A DNA stretch of 64,000 nucleotides from Hymenobacter aerilatus (lineage in GTDB: Bacteria; Bacteroidota; Bacteroidia; Cytophagales; Hymenobacteraceae), in the NCBI RefSeq assembly GCF_022921095.1, contig NZ_CP095053.1, forward strand, positions 5,064,501-5,128,500. The letters are read 5' to 3'. The translations under genes and the position numbers were made by a program. Shown piece after piece: positions 1 to 7,964 of the stretch. The notes under the pieces were generated by a model. The model did not search any database. It was given only the letters and a program-made list of their open reading frames with translations, and had not been told where the DNA came from. Each line of letters opens with the position of its first letter. Within the stretch, counting starts at the first letter, position 1.

Positions 1-190
1 TATTGTCGGAAAGTTCAATAGTAGCCTCCGCGGCGTTTATCAGGCCGTAATGCACCTTATAGCTGAGCACTTCACCATTAGTGAAGCTGTCGTTAGACAC
101 CACACGGGTAGCCTCTGTCGGCTGAAAGGCAGAAAGGCTTGCACCAACGAAAAGCAGCAGGAAAACGTAATAAAACCAGCGACGGGACAT
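1..190 (-). CDS. DUF3108 domain protein, N-terminal part only
   Basis: The gene reads leftwards and runs off the window edge, so only the first 63 or so codons are present. The ATG at 188-190 opens a signal peptide (MSRRWFYYVFLLLFVGASLS) and the mature start leads into the segment NGEVLSYKVHYGLINAAEA, which is typical of the N-terminus of DUF3108 proteins: a first beta strand of the type 'G E x L x Y x V x Y G x I x A G/A'. These are secreted or periplasmic proteins of unknown function common in Bacteroidota. It lies downstream of recA on the same strand but a strong hairpin separates them, so it probably has its own promoter in 191-321. The family call rests on a short fragment. Confidence 0.7.
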   Translation of the reverse strand, partial: MSRRWFYYVFLLLFVGASLSAFQPTEATRVVSNDSFTNGEVLSYKVHYGLINAAEATIELSDN

Positions 191-321
191 ACGGAACGGC
201 GGGGTTGTTTCAGCTGATACGTATTCAAAAGCGGTGCCAGCAAAGCTACATAACATACGAATGTGCCGCCAGCTTAGTGCACTCAGACTTAGACAGTATA
301 ACAGAAAGCACGCAGGATACA

Positions 322-356
322 AGAAAGCCCCATAGCCAATGGCTATGGGGCTTTCT
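322..356 (-). terminator. Terminator downstream of recA
   Basis: A perfect 17-base inverted repeat (322-338 with 340-356) built on AGAAAGCCCCATAGCCA. The arms end in A-rich/T-rich flanks, so it could stop transcription from either side. It lies 27 bases past the recA stop codon. Confidence 0.85.
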
Positions 357-382
357 ACATATAAGCCAGGGTAGGAAAATGC

Positions 383-1477
383 CTACTCAGCTAACACGTC
401 GTCGTCCTCGTCCACCGAGCGGTCTTCGGGGATGGCAGCCAGCGCGGCTTCAGGCTCACCCTTCACCATCTGACGAATCTTGTTTTCGATTTCGTTAGCC
501 AGCTCCTCATTGTCGTGCAGGATGGTCTTCACACCTTCACGACCTTGGCCTAGCCGGTCACCGTTGTAGGAGAACCACGAGCCCGACTTGGCGATGATAC
601 CCATGTCTACGCCCAGGTCCAGAATCTCACCGATTTTGGAGATACCCTCGCCGTAGATAATGTCAAACTCAATCACCTTAAAGGGTGGCGCTACTTTGTT
701 CTTCACCACTTTCACCTTGGTACGGTTACCAGTGATGTTGTCTTTGTCCTCCTTGATCTGGCCGATACGGCGAATATCAAGGCGTACAGAAGCATAAAAC
801 TTTAGAGCGTTACCACCGGTGGTGGTTTCGGGGTTGCCGAACATCACACCGATTTTCTCACGCAACTGGTTAATGAAGATGCAGCAGCAGCCGGTTTTAT
901 TGATGGTACCGGTGAGCTTACGCAGTGCCTGCGACATCAAGCGAGCGTGCAGACCCATTTTCGAGTCGCCCATGTCGCCTTCCAGTTCGCCTTTGGGCAC
1001 CAGGGCAGCTACGGAGTCAATTACACAGATATCAATAGCGCCGGAGGAAATCAGCTGATCAGCAATTTCCAAGGCTTGCTCGCCGTTGTCGGGCTGGGCG
1101 ATGAGCAGGTTCTCAGTGTCGATGCCCAGCTTCTCGGCATAGCTCTTATCAAAAGCGTGCTCGGCGTCGATGAAGGCCGCGATGCCGCCTTTCTTCTGCG
1201 CTTCGGCAATGCAGTGCATTGTGAGGGTAGTCTTACCCGACGATTCGGGACCGTAAATCTCGACAATACGACCTTTGGGCAGGCCGCCAATGCCCAGTGC
1301 AATATCCAAGCCCAGCGAACCAGTGCTGATGGCCGGAATGTCGACAACTTTGTTGTCGCTGAGCTTCATCACGGTGCCTTTGCCGAACGACTTGTCCAGC
1401 TTTTCCATCGTGAGTTGCAGGGCCTTTCTTTTTTCAGCGGCCGGATCGGCGACGACTTTCTCTGTGGTTGCAGCCAT
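383..1477 (-). CDS. recA: Recombinase RecA
   Basis: This is the 364-residue RecA recombinase, which forms filaments on single-stranded DNA, catalyses homologous strand exchange and triggers LexA self-cleavage. The Walker A motif GPESSGKTT is at residues 76-84. The core signature [11 protein letters not shown], the Walker B segment [19 protein letters not shown] and loop L2 [27 protein letters not shown] all follow in order (shown here in parts). The C-terminal tail is acidic ([11 protein letters not shown]), as is usual. Length and start (ATG after a short non-coding leader) are normal. It seems to be transcribed alone. No LexA box could be named with confidence in 1478-1641. Confidence 0.98.
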   Translation of the reverse strand: MAATTEKVVADPAAEKRKALQLTMEKLDKSFGKGTVMKLSDNKVVDIPAISTGSLGLDIALGIGGLPKGRIVEIYGPESSGKTTLTMHCIAEAQKKGGIAAFIDAEHAFDKSYAEKLGIDTENLLIAQPDNGEQALEIADQLISSGAIDICVIDSVAALVPKGELEGDMGDSKMGLHARLMSQALRKLTGTINKTGCCCIFINQLREKIGVMFGNPETTTGGNALKFYASVRLDIRRIGQIKEDKDNITGNRTKVKVVKNKVAPPFKVIEFDIIYGEGISKIGEILDLGVDMGIIAKSGSWFSYNGDRLGQGREGVKTILHDNEELANEIENKIRQMVKGEPEAALAAIPEDRSVDEDDDVLAE

Positions 1478-1641
1478 TTGAGGGTAGGTTATAAAAAGTA
1501 CTTACGTTTGATGAAAATTACGCTTTTTCCGGCTGCCCGACAAGCTCGGCACTGCACGTTGAAACATGTGGCAGCGCTCATCTGGGGCAGCTTTTTCTAA
1601 CACCCGACCCTGGCTTTTCGTGCCACCGCGCCGATAAATAT

Positions 1642-2844
1642 ATGAGAAATTATTTACTAAATATATTAGCCGTTGGAAGCCTGTTAGTTAGCACAAACGT
1701 AGCGCAGGCACAGATAGATAATCGGGCGTTTACAAATACTACACCAGGCAAGAAAGAGGCGTTTACTTTCAGCCAGCAAGTTTCTCCGGCCACAGAAGAA
1801 AACGTAGCTGGCGACTTACATCTGTCCCTGCGTTCATTCACGTTTTTCAAAGACAACGAGTATTTTAACCCTATTATCGAGGGATATACGTTGTTCGGCA
1901 CGCAGTTGAACCCACAATTGGTTTATTATCCCACGTCCAATCTACGGCTGGAAGGGGGCGTGTTCTTGTGGAAGGATTTTGGCAACGCCCGGGTGCGGCA
2001 GGTACGGCCTACCTTTCGGGCTACCTATACCAAGGGCAACAGCGAGTTCATTTTTGGAAATATCCGGCCGCATCTGAACCACGGGTACATCGAGCCGCTG
2101 TTCAATTTCGAGCGCGTTATTCTAAAACCATTGGAGGAAGGATTGCAGTATCGCTATGCTTCTGATATGGTAGGGCTGGACGTGTGGGTGGACTGGCAGC
2201 GGCAGCAGTATCGGTACAGCAACTACCAGGAGCAAATTGCGGGCGGCCTCAGCGGCTCCGTGCGCCTCACTGGCAATAATAGCCCCGTAGCGGTTTCCCT
2301 ACCCCTGCAGTTCACAGCTACCCACCGCGGCGGGCAAATCGACACGATTAACCGGCCGTTGCAGACGCTGTTCAATGGGGCTACGGGTATAGAGGCGCGC
2401 TACCCGCTGCCTACCCACCCCACCACAGCATTTAGGGTGCAGGCCTACGGTACAGGCTACTTCGACAAGTCGTTTACATACCAACTGCCCTACCGACGTG
2501 GTAGCGGCCTCTACCTCAATGCCACAGCCGAGACGCGCTACCTCAACGTGATGCTGAGCTACTGGCAGGGCCAACGGTTTCTATCGCCACTGGGAGGCGA
2601 TTTGTATCAGTCGGCTTCCCGTTCAGTGAATAGCCCAACGTACACAGAGCCGCACCGTCGTATTCTGCTGCTGCGCCTGATGCGGGATTTTTCACTGGGT
2701 GAAGCGGCGGCTATTACCGTGCGTGTGGAGCCGGTGTACGATTTTCAGGAAAGAGAAACTGATTTTGCGGCGGGTATCTACCTAAACTTTCGGCAGGAAT
2801 GGCTACTGGGCAATATCAGCCGCCGCGTGCGGGTAGGAAAATAG
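1642..2844 (+). CDS. Predicted outer-membrane beta-barrel protein
   Basis: Unrecognised protein of 400 residues with a signal peptide (hydrophobic stretch at residues 5-23, cleavage near AQA-QI). The rest is rich in aromatic residues and alternating short strands ending in Tyr, Phe or Arg (for example LRLEGGVFLWKDFG, GLYLNATAETRYLNVMLSYW), the pattern of an outer-membrane barrel. The last residues do not form a clean C-terminal Phe signal. It is divergent from recA with a 164-base gap and is followed by a convergent acetyltransferase. No function can be assigned; a porin-like or structural outer-membrane role is an inference from composition alone. Confidence 0.7.
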   Translation: MRNYLLNILAVGSLLVSTNVAQAQIDNRAFTNTTPGKKEAFTFSQQVSPATEENVAGDLHLSLRSFTFFKDNEYFNPIIEGYTLFGTQLNPQLVYYPTSNLRLEGGVFLWKDFGNARVRQVRPTFRATYTKGNSEFIFGNIRPHLNHGYIEPLFNFERVILKPLEEGLQYRYASDMVGLDVWVDWQRQQYRYSNYQEQIAGGLSGSVRLTGNNSPVAVSLPLQFTATHRGGQIDTINRPLQTLFNGATGIEARYPLPTHPTTAFRVQAYGTGYFDKSFTYQLPYRRGSGLYLNATAETRYLNVMLSYWQGQRFLSPLGGDLYQSASRSVNSPTYTEPHRRILLLRLMRDFSLGEAAAITVRVEPVYDFQERETDFAAGIYLNFRQEWLLGNISRRVRVGK

Positions 2845-2923
2845 TAGTCATAGGCGAAGCTTGCGCTGCTCGGTAGCGTAAGAATGAGGAAAGCCTGGGA
2901 CGCGACTTTGTTGCCAGTATCGT

Positions 2924-3517
2924 TTACTGAGCAGAACTGATCGGCCGCGTCAGCGCGAAATACAGAATTTCTTCTTCCGCATCATGCCTGCGCAAGGGCC
3001 ACAGTCGGCTGCGGGTAGGGAGCTGCCGAAACCCGACTGCTTTGGCCACAGCGCAGCTACGAGGATTGTTGGCCCGGCAGCGAATAGAAAGAGTAGCTAC
3101 CTGCAGAATGTCGAAGCCAAACTGCCCGGCCGCGGCCAGCGCCTCACGAGCGTAGCCACAGCCCTCGGCTGAACGCGCAAGGTAGTAACCAATTTCTGCC
3201 GTGCGGGTGCGGCCCGACTGCGGGCGTAGGCTGATATCACCAAGGTAGGCTGCGGTAGCGGTGTGCCAGATACCGAACACGTAGAGCCGGTCGGAGCGCC
3301 AATCGGTTAAAAACGTGGCTAACACCCGAGTAGCGTCGGCAGGCGTGGTAGTAGCTGCTACGCGGGCAGGAAAAGAAGGACGCAGGCGGTGGCGTTCGTG
3401 GTCGAGCAGCGCAAAAAAGTCTTCCTCGTCGGCGGGAGCGTATGGGCGTAGTGTAAGGCGCGCGGTGGTGAGGGTAGTAAGGGGCGGCGCAACAAACAGC
3501 GAAGCAGCAACGGGCAT
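2924..3517 (-). CDS. GNAT family N-acetyltransferase (RimJ/RimL type)
   Basis: A 197-residue acetyltransferase of the RimJ/RimL/Acetyltransf_3 kind, which moves an acetyl group from acetyl-CoA to an amine. Hallmarks are the opening strand TTARLTLRPYAPADEEDFFALL, the strand AYLGDISLRP, EIGYYLA, and the CoA-binding region GCGYAREALAAAGQFGFD followed by the Asn-Pro-x-Ser step RANNPRSCAVAKAVGFRQ. The frame can be extended to a GTG at 3599-3601, but those 28 extra residues look like no GNAT N-terminus, so the ATG at 3515-3517 is preferred. Substrate unknown. It is divergent from the SDR gene. Confidence 0.85.
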   Translation of the reverse strand: MPVAASLFVAPPLTTLTTARLTLRPYAPADEEDFFALLDHERHRLRPSFPARVAATTTPADATRVLATFLTDWRSDRLYVFGIWHTATAAYLGDISLRPQSGRTRTAEIGYYLARSAEGCGYAREALAAAGQFGFDILQVATLSIRCRANNPRSCAVAKAVGFRQLPTRSRLWPLRRHDAEEEILYFALTRPISSAQ

Positions 3518-3683
3518 AGAAGGAAGAGGAACGCTGAGGAGCTTACGTGAAACCCGGTGAATTTGATGACAAAATGTTTTGCTAGCGCACACTAACCTCA
3601 CGAGTAACGGGGCGTTTTAGAAAAACAACTACATCATTAATACACCCGCTGGTAGCTATGCTTATCAGCTTTACTTTACGAAA

Positions 3684-4571
3684 ATGACAGGAAGACTGGC
3701 AGGCAAAGTGGCCATCATAACAGGAGGCGGTGCTGGTATTGGCGAGGCCATTGCCAAAAAGTTTGCGAAAGAAGGAGCTGCCGTCGTGGTAGCCGGTTTC
3801 GCAGAAGACCCGGTGCGCGAAGTGGCAGAAGAAATTATTCGCGCCGGGGGGCGGGCCGTGGCTTTCACCGGCGACTTATCGCATCCTCAAACCGCCGAGG
3901 CCTGTGTGCAGGCTGCCTTGGCAGAGTATCAGGAACTGCATATTCTAGTGAACAATGCTGGGGTATTTCCGGCCACATCTACTATCGATGAGTATCCCAT
4001 CGAGGCGTTTGAGTACATGGTCAAAAATAACATCTACTCAAACTTTATGATGACCCGTGCTGCCATTCCGCACTTGCAAAAGACGCGAGGCAACATTGTG
4101 TCGGCTGGCTCGGAGTCGGGGCACATGGGCGCGCCGCAGAATACGCCTTATGGTGGTACCAAAGGTTTCGTGCACGCTTTTCAGAAAGGCGTAGCCGTGG
4201 AGCAGGCTAAGTTTGGCGTCCGCTCCAACATTGTGGGTCCTGGCCCCATCGATACCGCTTGGACGCACAAGGAAACCGGCCCCATGGATTCTAAAATGGA
4301 AAAGCTAACGGTACAAGGCGTACCGATGGGCCGGCGTGGCACTACCGAGGAAGTTGCCAATGTGTATGCCTTCCTGGCTTCGGATGAGGCTAGCTATGTT
4401 ACCGGCTCTATCTACTTTGTAGACGGTGGCGTTACCATTTCCAAAGGTCCCCACGGCGACGAGGTGCCCAGCAGCCTGGCAAAGGAGCCAACTGGCGTTC
4501 TTTCCATCGAACATGCTAAAGACGGTAACACCCAAGTGCGTCCGCAAGATGCAGCTAGCATGAACCTATAA
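3684..4571 (+). CDS. SDR family oxidoreductase
   Basis: A 295-residue classical short-chain dehydrogenase/reductase using NAD(P)H. The Rossmann motif TGGGAGIG is at residues 13-20, NNAG follows the third strand, and the catalytic pair is Tyr156-x-x-x-Lys160 (YGGTK) with an upstream Ser in SAGSESG. The segment VDGGVTISKGPHG near the end is the usual C-terminal substrate loop; after it comes an extra tail of some 35 residues. The substrate cannot be read from the sequence. Monocistronic, with a hairpin terminator just beyond. Confidence 0.9.
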   Translation: MTGRLAGKVAIITGGGAGIGEAIAKKFAKEGAAVVVAGFAEDPVREVAEEIIRAGGRAVAFTGDLSHPQTAEACVQAALAEYQELHILVNNAGVFPATSTIDEYPIEAFEYMVKNNIYSNFMMTRAAIPHLQKTRGNIVSAGSESGHMGAPQNTPYGGTKGFVHAFQKGVAVEQAKFGVRSNIVGPGPIDTAWTHKETGPMDSKMEKLTVQGVPMGRRGTTEEVANVYAFLASDEASYVTGSIYFVDGGVTISKGPHGDEVPSSLAKEPTGVLSIEHAKDGNTQVRPQDAASMNL

Positions 4572-4610
4572 AGCATAGGTTTAGCAGATTAATCTGGTTT
4601 CGTAGAAACG

Positions 4611-4664
4611 ATAACGGGAATACAAAAGCCTCTGTGTTGGAAGCTTCTGTATTCCCGTCGTTAT
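4611..4664. terminator. Hairpin terminator between convergent genes
   Basis: ACGGGAATAC on the left arm pairs with GTATTCCCGT on the right, extended imperfectly through AAAAGC/GCTTCT. It lies between the SDR gene and the convergent hypothetical gene at 4718 and may serve both. Confidence 0.7.
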
Positions 4665-4717
4665 AAAAAGACGTTCAGCAGAATCTGTGAAATCAACCTA
4701 ATCCGCCAAAGTTGCGA

Positions 4718-5131
4718 TTAGAGTTTGTATTGTGCCGGGCTACCTAGGGCCTGCTGCGTACGCATGATGTTGACCTGGCGGGCAGCTTCGTTGAAGTATT
4801 CCAGCCGGCGAATCAACATTTCCTTGAGCAATACGCGGCCTTCCGGCGTTGCCATATAGGCTTTTTTATCTTCCAACAGGCGCCGCATGGTGGCTTCCGT
4901 TTGGTCTTCGTGCTGCATGTATTGCTGCTGAAACTCAGCTAAGCGCCCTACCCCCTCAGTGGTTAGGCGGTACTGGGTACCGCCCTGGTTCAGCACTTCG
5001 CAGAGCACATATACTTCCAGCGGCAGAGAGGTAGCCAGCGCCGTAGTGCGCAGATCGAGGCCCGCGGCCAAGGCATCCAGAATAATGGTGACGTTGCGCT
5101 CGAACTGCTGGTAGTAAGCGGAGACTTCCAT
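4718..5131 (-). CDS. Conserved hypothetical protein, helical
   Basis: A 137-residue soluble protein, not recognised. It has no signal peptide or membrane segment and is predicted mostly alpha-helical. Residues 30-75 (LRTTALATSLPLEVYVLCEVLNQGGTQ, then YRLTTEGVGRLAEF) could be a small winged-helix-like fold, because 'T.EG..RL..F' resembles the wing and last helix of MarR/PadR-like domains; this is weak. It lies 89 bases downstream of the MoxR ATPase on the same strand and may be cotranscribed with it. Confidence 0.55.
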   Translation of the reverse strand: MEVSAYYQQFERNVTIILDALAAGLDLRTTALATSLPLEVYVLCEVLNQGGTQYRLTTEGVGRLAEFQQQYMQHEDQTEATMRRLLEDKKAYMATPEGRVLLKEMLIRRLEYFNEAARQVNIMRTQQALGSPAQYKL

Positions 5132-5220
5132 GGTAGAAGTGTTGAGTGGTAAGGATAGAATGTTGAGAGTTGGCCTGCGATAGGGTCTTTGTGGCTATGC
5201 AGACTCAAACTTCTACATTT

Positions 5221-6183
5221 CTAGAGAATTTCTTTGATGATTTGCTCGATGCTAATGCCTTCAGCTTCAGCTTTGAAGTTGCGCACCAAACGGTGGCGCA
5301 AGATGGGTAGTGCTACAGCCTTCACATCCTCAATATCGGGCGAATATTTCCCGTTGAGCAAGGCGTTGCACTTTGCGCCCACAATGAGGTGCTGCGAGGC
5401 GCGCGGGCCGGCGCCCCATTCCAATAGCTGATTCACGCGGGCCGCAGCCCGGCCCGTATTCGGCCGGGTTTTGTGTACCAGGCCTACGGCATATTCCACT
5501 ACGTTATCAGCCACAGGCACGCGGCGCACGAGTTGCTGGTATTCTTGTATCTCGCTAGCATGTAATACTTTGCTTACCACAGCTTTTCGGTCACTGGTGG
5601 TGTTCTTCACTACCTGCAATTCTTCCTCGTAGCTAGGGTAGCCCAGTTCGATGTTGAACATGAAGCGGTCAAGCTGCGCTTCGGGTAGGGGGTAGGTGCC
5701 TTCCTGCTCGATGGGGTTTTGGGTGGCTAGCACGAAGAACGGCCGATCCAACGCGTAGCGCTTGCCAGCTACCGTTACGGCATATTCCTGCATACTTTCC
5801 AGCAAGGCCGCCTGAGTTTTGGGCGGCGTCCGGTTGATTTCGTCGGCCAGCACGATGTTGGCGAAGATTGGGCCTTGCACAAAGTGAAAGTCCCGCTGCT
5901 GGTTCATCGTTTCCGAGCCCACGATGTCAGATGGCATCAGGTCGGGCGTGAACTGGATACGGTTGAATGACAAGTCCAGCGACTCAGCAATGGTATGGAT
6001 GAGCAGCGTTTTGGCGAGGCCCGGCACGCCCACCAGCAGGCAATGGCCCTGAGCAAATACGGCGGTGAGCACCAAACGCACCACCTCATCCTGCCCAATA
6101 ATCACCTTGCCGATTTCCTGCCGCAGCTTGTGGTACGATTGCGCCAGCGCGTCGGCGGCTTCTTTATCGGAGGCGAAAGGCAT
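5221..6183 (-). CDS. MoxR family AAA+ ATPase
   Basis: A 320-residue AAA+ ATPase of the MoxR/RavA group, cytosolic chaperone-like ATPases that help mature other proteins, often with von Willebrand A-domain partners. Walker A GVPGLAKT is at residues 52-59. Walker B is VLADEINRTPPKTQ, sensor 1 is FVLATQNPIEQEGTYPLPEAQ and the C-terminal lid domain includes the sensor 2 region (GASPRASQHL-type, here GPRASQHLI). No VWA or DUF58 gene is adjacent, although a BatD-like gene lies 43 kb away at 49450. The gene is followed by the helical protein at 4718. Confidence 0.93.
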   Translation of the reverse strand: MPFASDKEAADALAQSYHKLRQEIGKVIIGQDEVVRLVLTAVFAQGHCLLVGVPGLAKTLLIHTIAESLDLSFNRIQFTPDLMPSDIVGSETMNQQRDFHFVQGPIFANIVLADEINRTPPKTQAALLESMQEYAVTVAGKRYALDRPFFVLATQNPIEQEGTYPLPEAQLDRFMFNIELGYPSYEEELQVVKNTTSDRKAVVSKVLHASEIQEYQQLVRRVPVADNVVEYAVGLVHKTRPNTGRAAARVNQLLEWGAGPRASQHLIVGAKCNALLNGKYSPDIEDVKAVALPILRHRLVRNFKAEAEGISIEQIIKEIL

Positions 6184-6343
6184 AGATTGATTTGCTGATG
6201 TATGGATTATTGATGTGCTAATGCTTTGATGTGTTGGTTACTGGTAGACTGATTGACGATGATTGAATGAAGTACATATGTAGTATATCAACCATCAACC
6301 CATTAGCAATCAGCACATCAACATATCAATCATTAGCACATTG
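6184..6343. repeat. AT-rich intergenic inverted-repeat segment
   Basis: The 160 bases between the MoxR and SurA-like genes are low in complexity. They hold words such as TGATGTGCTAATG (around 6210-6230) on one side and their complements (CATTAGCAATCAGCACATCA, around 6300-6320) on the other, so the RNA can fold into a long imperfect hairpin. No gene seen. It may be a spacer repeat or terminator. Confidence 0.5.
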
Positions 6344-7732
6344 CTATAGCGTTCTTTGCAGCAGTCGGCACTCGTCGTACTGCGGGTCTACGTCGATGAA
6401 TACAGTGGTGCGGTTTTTCTCAAACCACTCATCCAGCGCCTTGTTTTTCTTTTCGTTGAGGGCTGCTTGCGCAATCTTCTGATAGTCGTCCTTGAGGTTG
6501 GCCTGATGGGGTGGGGTGTTCGACTTTAGCCAGATCAGGCGCATGGCGTCTTTGCCGTCCTCGGTGCGGTAGGGTAGGGGCTGCGAGATGCTGCCTACCT
6601 TCATCGTGTCGATGGTGAAGAAGATGGCGGGGTCAATCTTATCCAGTGGGATGTAGGTGCTACCGTTCTGCTGATTCTGAATCAGCCCGCCACTGCCGCT
6701 AGTGGCTTTGTCATCCGAGTCGTCTTTGGCGGCTTTGGCGAAGGTGAGGCTGTCTGCTAGGATGCGGGTGCGCAGTTTGCTTAGCCGAACGGCCGCTACG
6801 CTCACGTCCTTCGAGCCGGTTTCGGGCTTCAATAGAATGTGACGCGTGCTGTAGCTGTCGCCTTTGCGCTCAATCAGCTGAATAAGGTGAAAGCCGAACT
6901 GCGACTCCACGACCGGCGACAACTGCCCTGGCTCCATGCGCAGGGAAGCTGCTTCGTACTCAGGCACCAGTTCCTTGCGCTTAAAAAAGCCCAGGTAGCC
7001 CCCCTGCACTGCAGAGCCGGGGTCTTGCGAGTACTGCTTGGCTAGTTCCTCGAAGCTCTCACCACCTTGAATCCGGGCGCGCAAGTCGTTGAGCTTGGCC
7101 ATGGCTTCCTGCTTGGCTTTGTCGTTCACCTGGGCCAGCTTCACAATCTGCCCTACCTCTACTTCGGTAGAAAAATAGGGTAGGCTGTCTTTCGGGATGC
7201 GGTTGAAATACTGCTTCACCTCGCGCGGCGTCACAGTTACTTTACCTGCAATTTGCTCCTGCATCTTCTGCTGCACCAATTGGTCTTTCACCTGTTGGCG
7301 CAAATCATCTTTCAGGGCTTTCAGAGGCTTATTATAGTACTCTTCCAGCTTCTTCTCCGAGCCAATCTGCTGCACGAAGTAAGCCATACGGCGGTTCAGT
7401 TCGCTGTTTACTTGGCTTTCTTCTACTACCACCGAGTCGGTTTCGGCTTTGGCCAGCATCAGCTTGTTCATCACAATGCTTTGCAGGATTTTGCAGCGCA
7501 AATCGAGTGGTAGGGCTTTACCCTCAGCGCGGGCTTCCTCCTGCGCATACACCAGATCTAAGTCTGATTTCAGGATAATCTGGTTGTCTATCTTGACAAT
7601 GATGCCATCCACCACCGTGCGGCCTACGGGCCGGCCGATGCCCAATTGAGCAAACGCAGAGGTGACAAAGACTGTCAGCAAACCGAGGCTAAGCAGCGCC
7701 ACGCGCATCGGAAAACGAAAAAAATGAGTCAT
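6344..7732 (-). CDS. Peptidylprolyl isomerase, SurA-like periplasmic chaperone
   Basis: A 462-residue SurA-type chaperone, which escorts outer-membrane proteins across the periplasm. The ATG at 7730-7732 is chosen because it directly precedes a signal peptide (MTHFFRFPMRVALLSLGLL, then TSAFAQ); a longer frame to 7819 adds 29 residues ahead of it. A SurA N-terminal domain (DGIIVKIDNQIILKSDLDL) is followed by two parvulin domains: residues about 170-280 (EVGQIV, GGYLGFFKRKELVPEYE, FGFHLIQLIERKGD) and about 285-390 (YSTRHILLKP, GGLIQNQQNG). The second domain is degenerate. A second, larger isomerase gene lies directly upstream. Confidence 0.9.
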   Translation of the reverse strand: MTHFFRFPMRVALLSLGLLTVFVTSAFAQLGIGRPVGRTVVDGIIVKIDNQIILKSDLDLVYAQEEARAEGKALPLDLRCKILQSIVMNKLMLAKAETDSVVVEESQVNSELNRRMAYFVQQIGSEKKLEEYYNKPLKALKDDLRQQVKDQLVQQKMQEQIAGKVTVTPREVKQYFNRIPKDSLPYFSTEVEVGQIVKLAQVNDKAKQEAMAKLNDLRARIQGGESFEELAKQYSQDPGSAVQGGYLGFFKRKELVPEYEAASLRMEPGQLSPVVESQFGFHLIQLIERKGDSYSTRHILLKPETGSKDVSVAAVRLSKLRTRILADSLTFAKAAKDDSDDKATSGSGGLIQNQQNGSTYIPLDKIDPAIFFTIDTMKVGSISQPLPYRTEDGKDAMRLIWLKSNTPPHQANLKDDYQKIAQAALNEKKNKALDEWFEKNRTTVFIDVDPQYDECRLLQRTL

Positions 7733-7823
7733 GCAGCAAGTAAATAGGTCTGGTGTCGGCACTTGCCGGTCAGACAACACTACCCAGCAACGCAAAAAGT
7801 AGCGCGTAAATTTCAACATAAAT

Positions 7824-7960
7824 CACGGATTTTCGGATGAAACGGATTTCATAAGTGGAGCTACCAGTGCCGCACAGTAGACTCTACTGGTTGCGGATAC
7901 CACAAGGGTGGGGCTTCGTTGCATACACTGCCCCGAAATCCACTTTCATCCAGAAAAATC
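7824..7960. repeat. Intergenic element with imperfect terminal inverted repeats
   Basis: CGGATTTTCGGATGAAACGG near 7827 pairs imperfectly with the complement of a segment ending near 7960 (GAAATCCACTTTCATCCAG, from 7935). It fills the gap between the two isomerase genes. Its arms resemble the CACGGATTCGCTCGGAT words seen around 30830. Nothing coding seen. Confidence 0.4.
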
Positions 7961-7964
7961 GGGT

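Noticed and set aside
6184-6343. Repeated GATGTGCTAATG-like words considered as a CRISPR or tandem repeat
   Set aside because: The words are not regularly spaced, differ among themselves and have no unique spacers; an imperfect inverted repeat explains them better.
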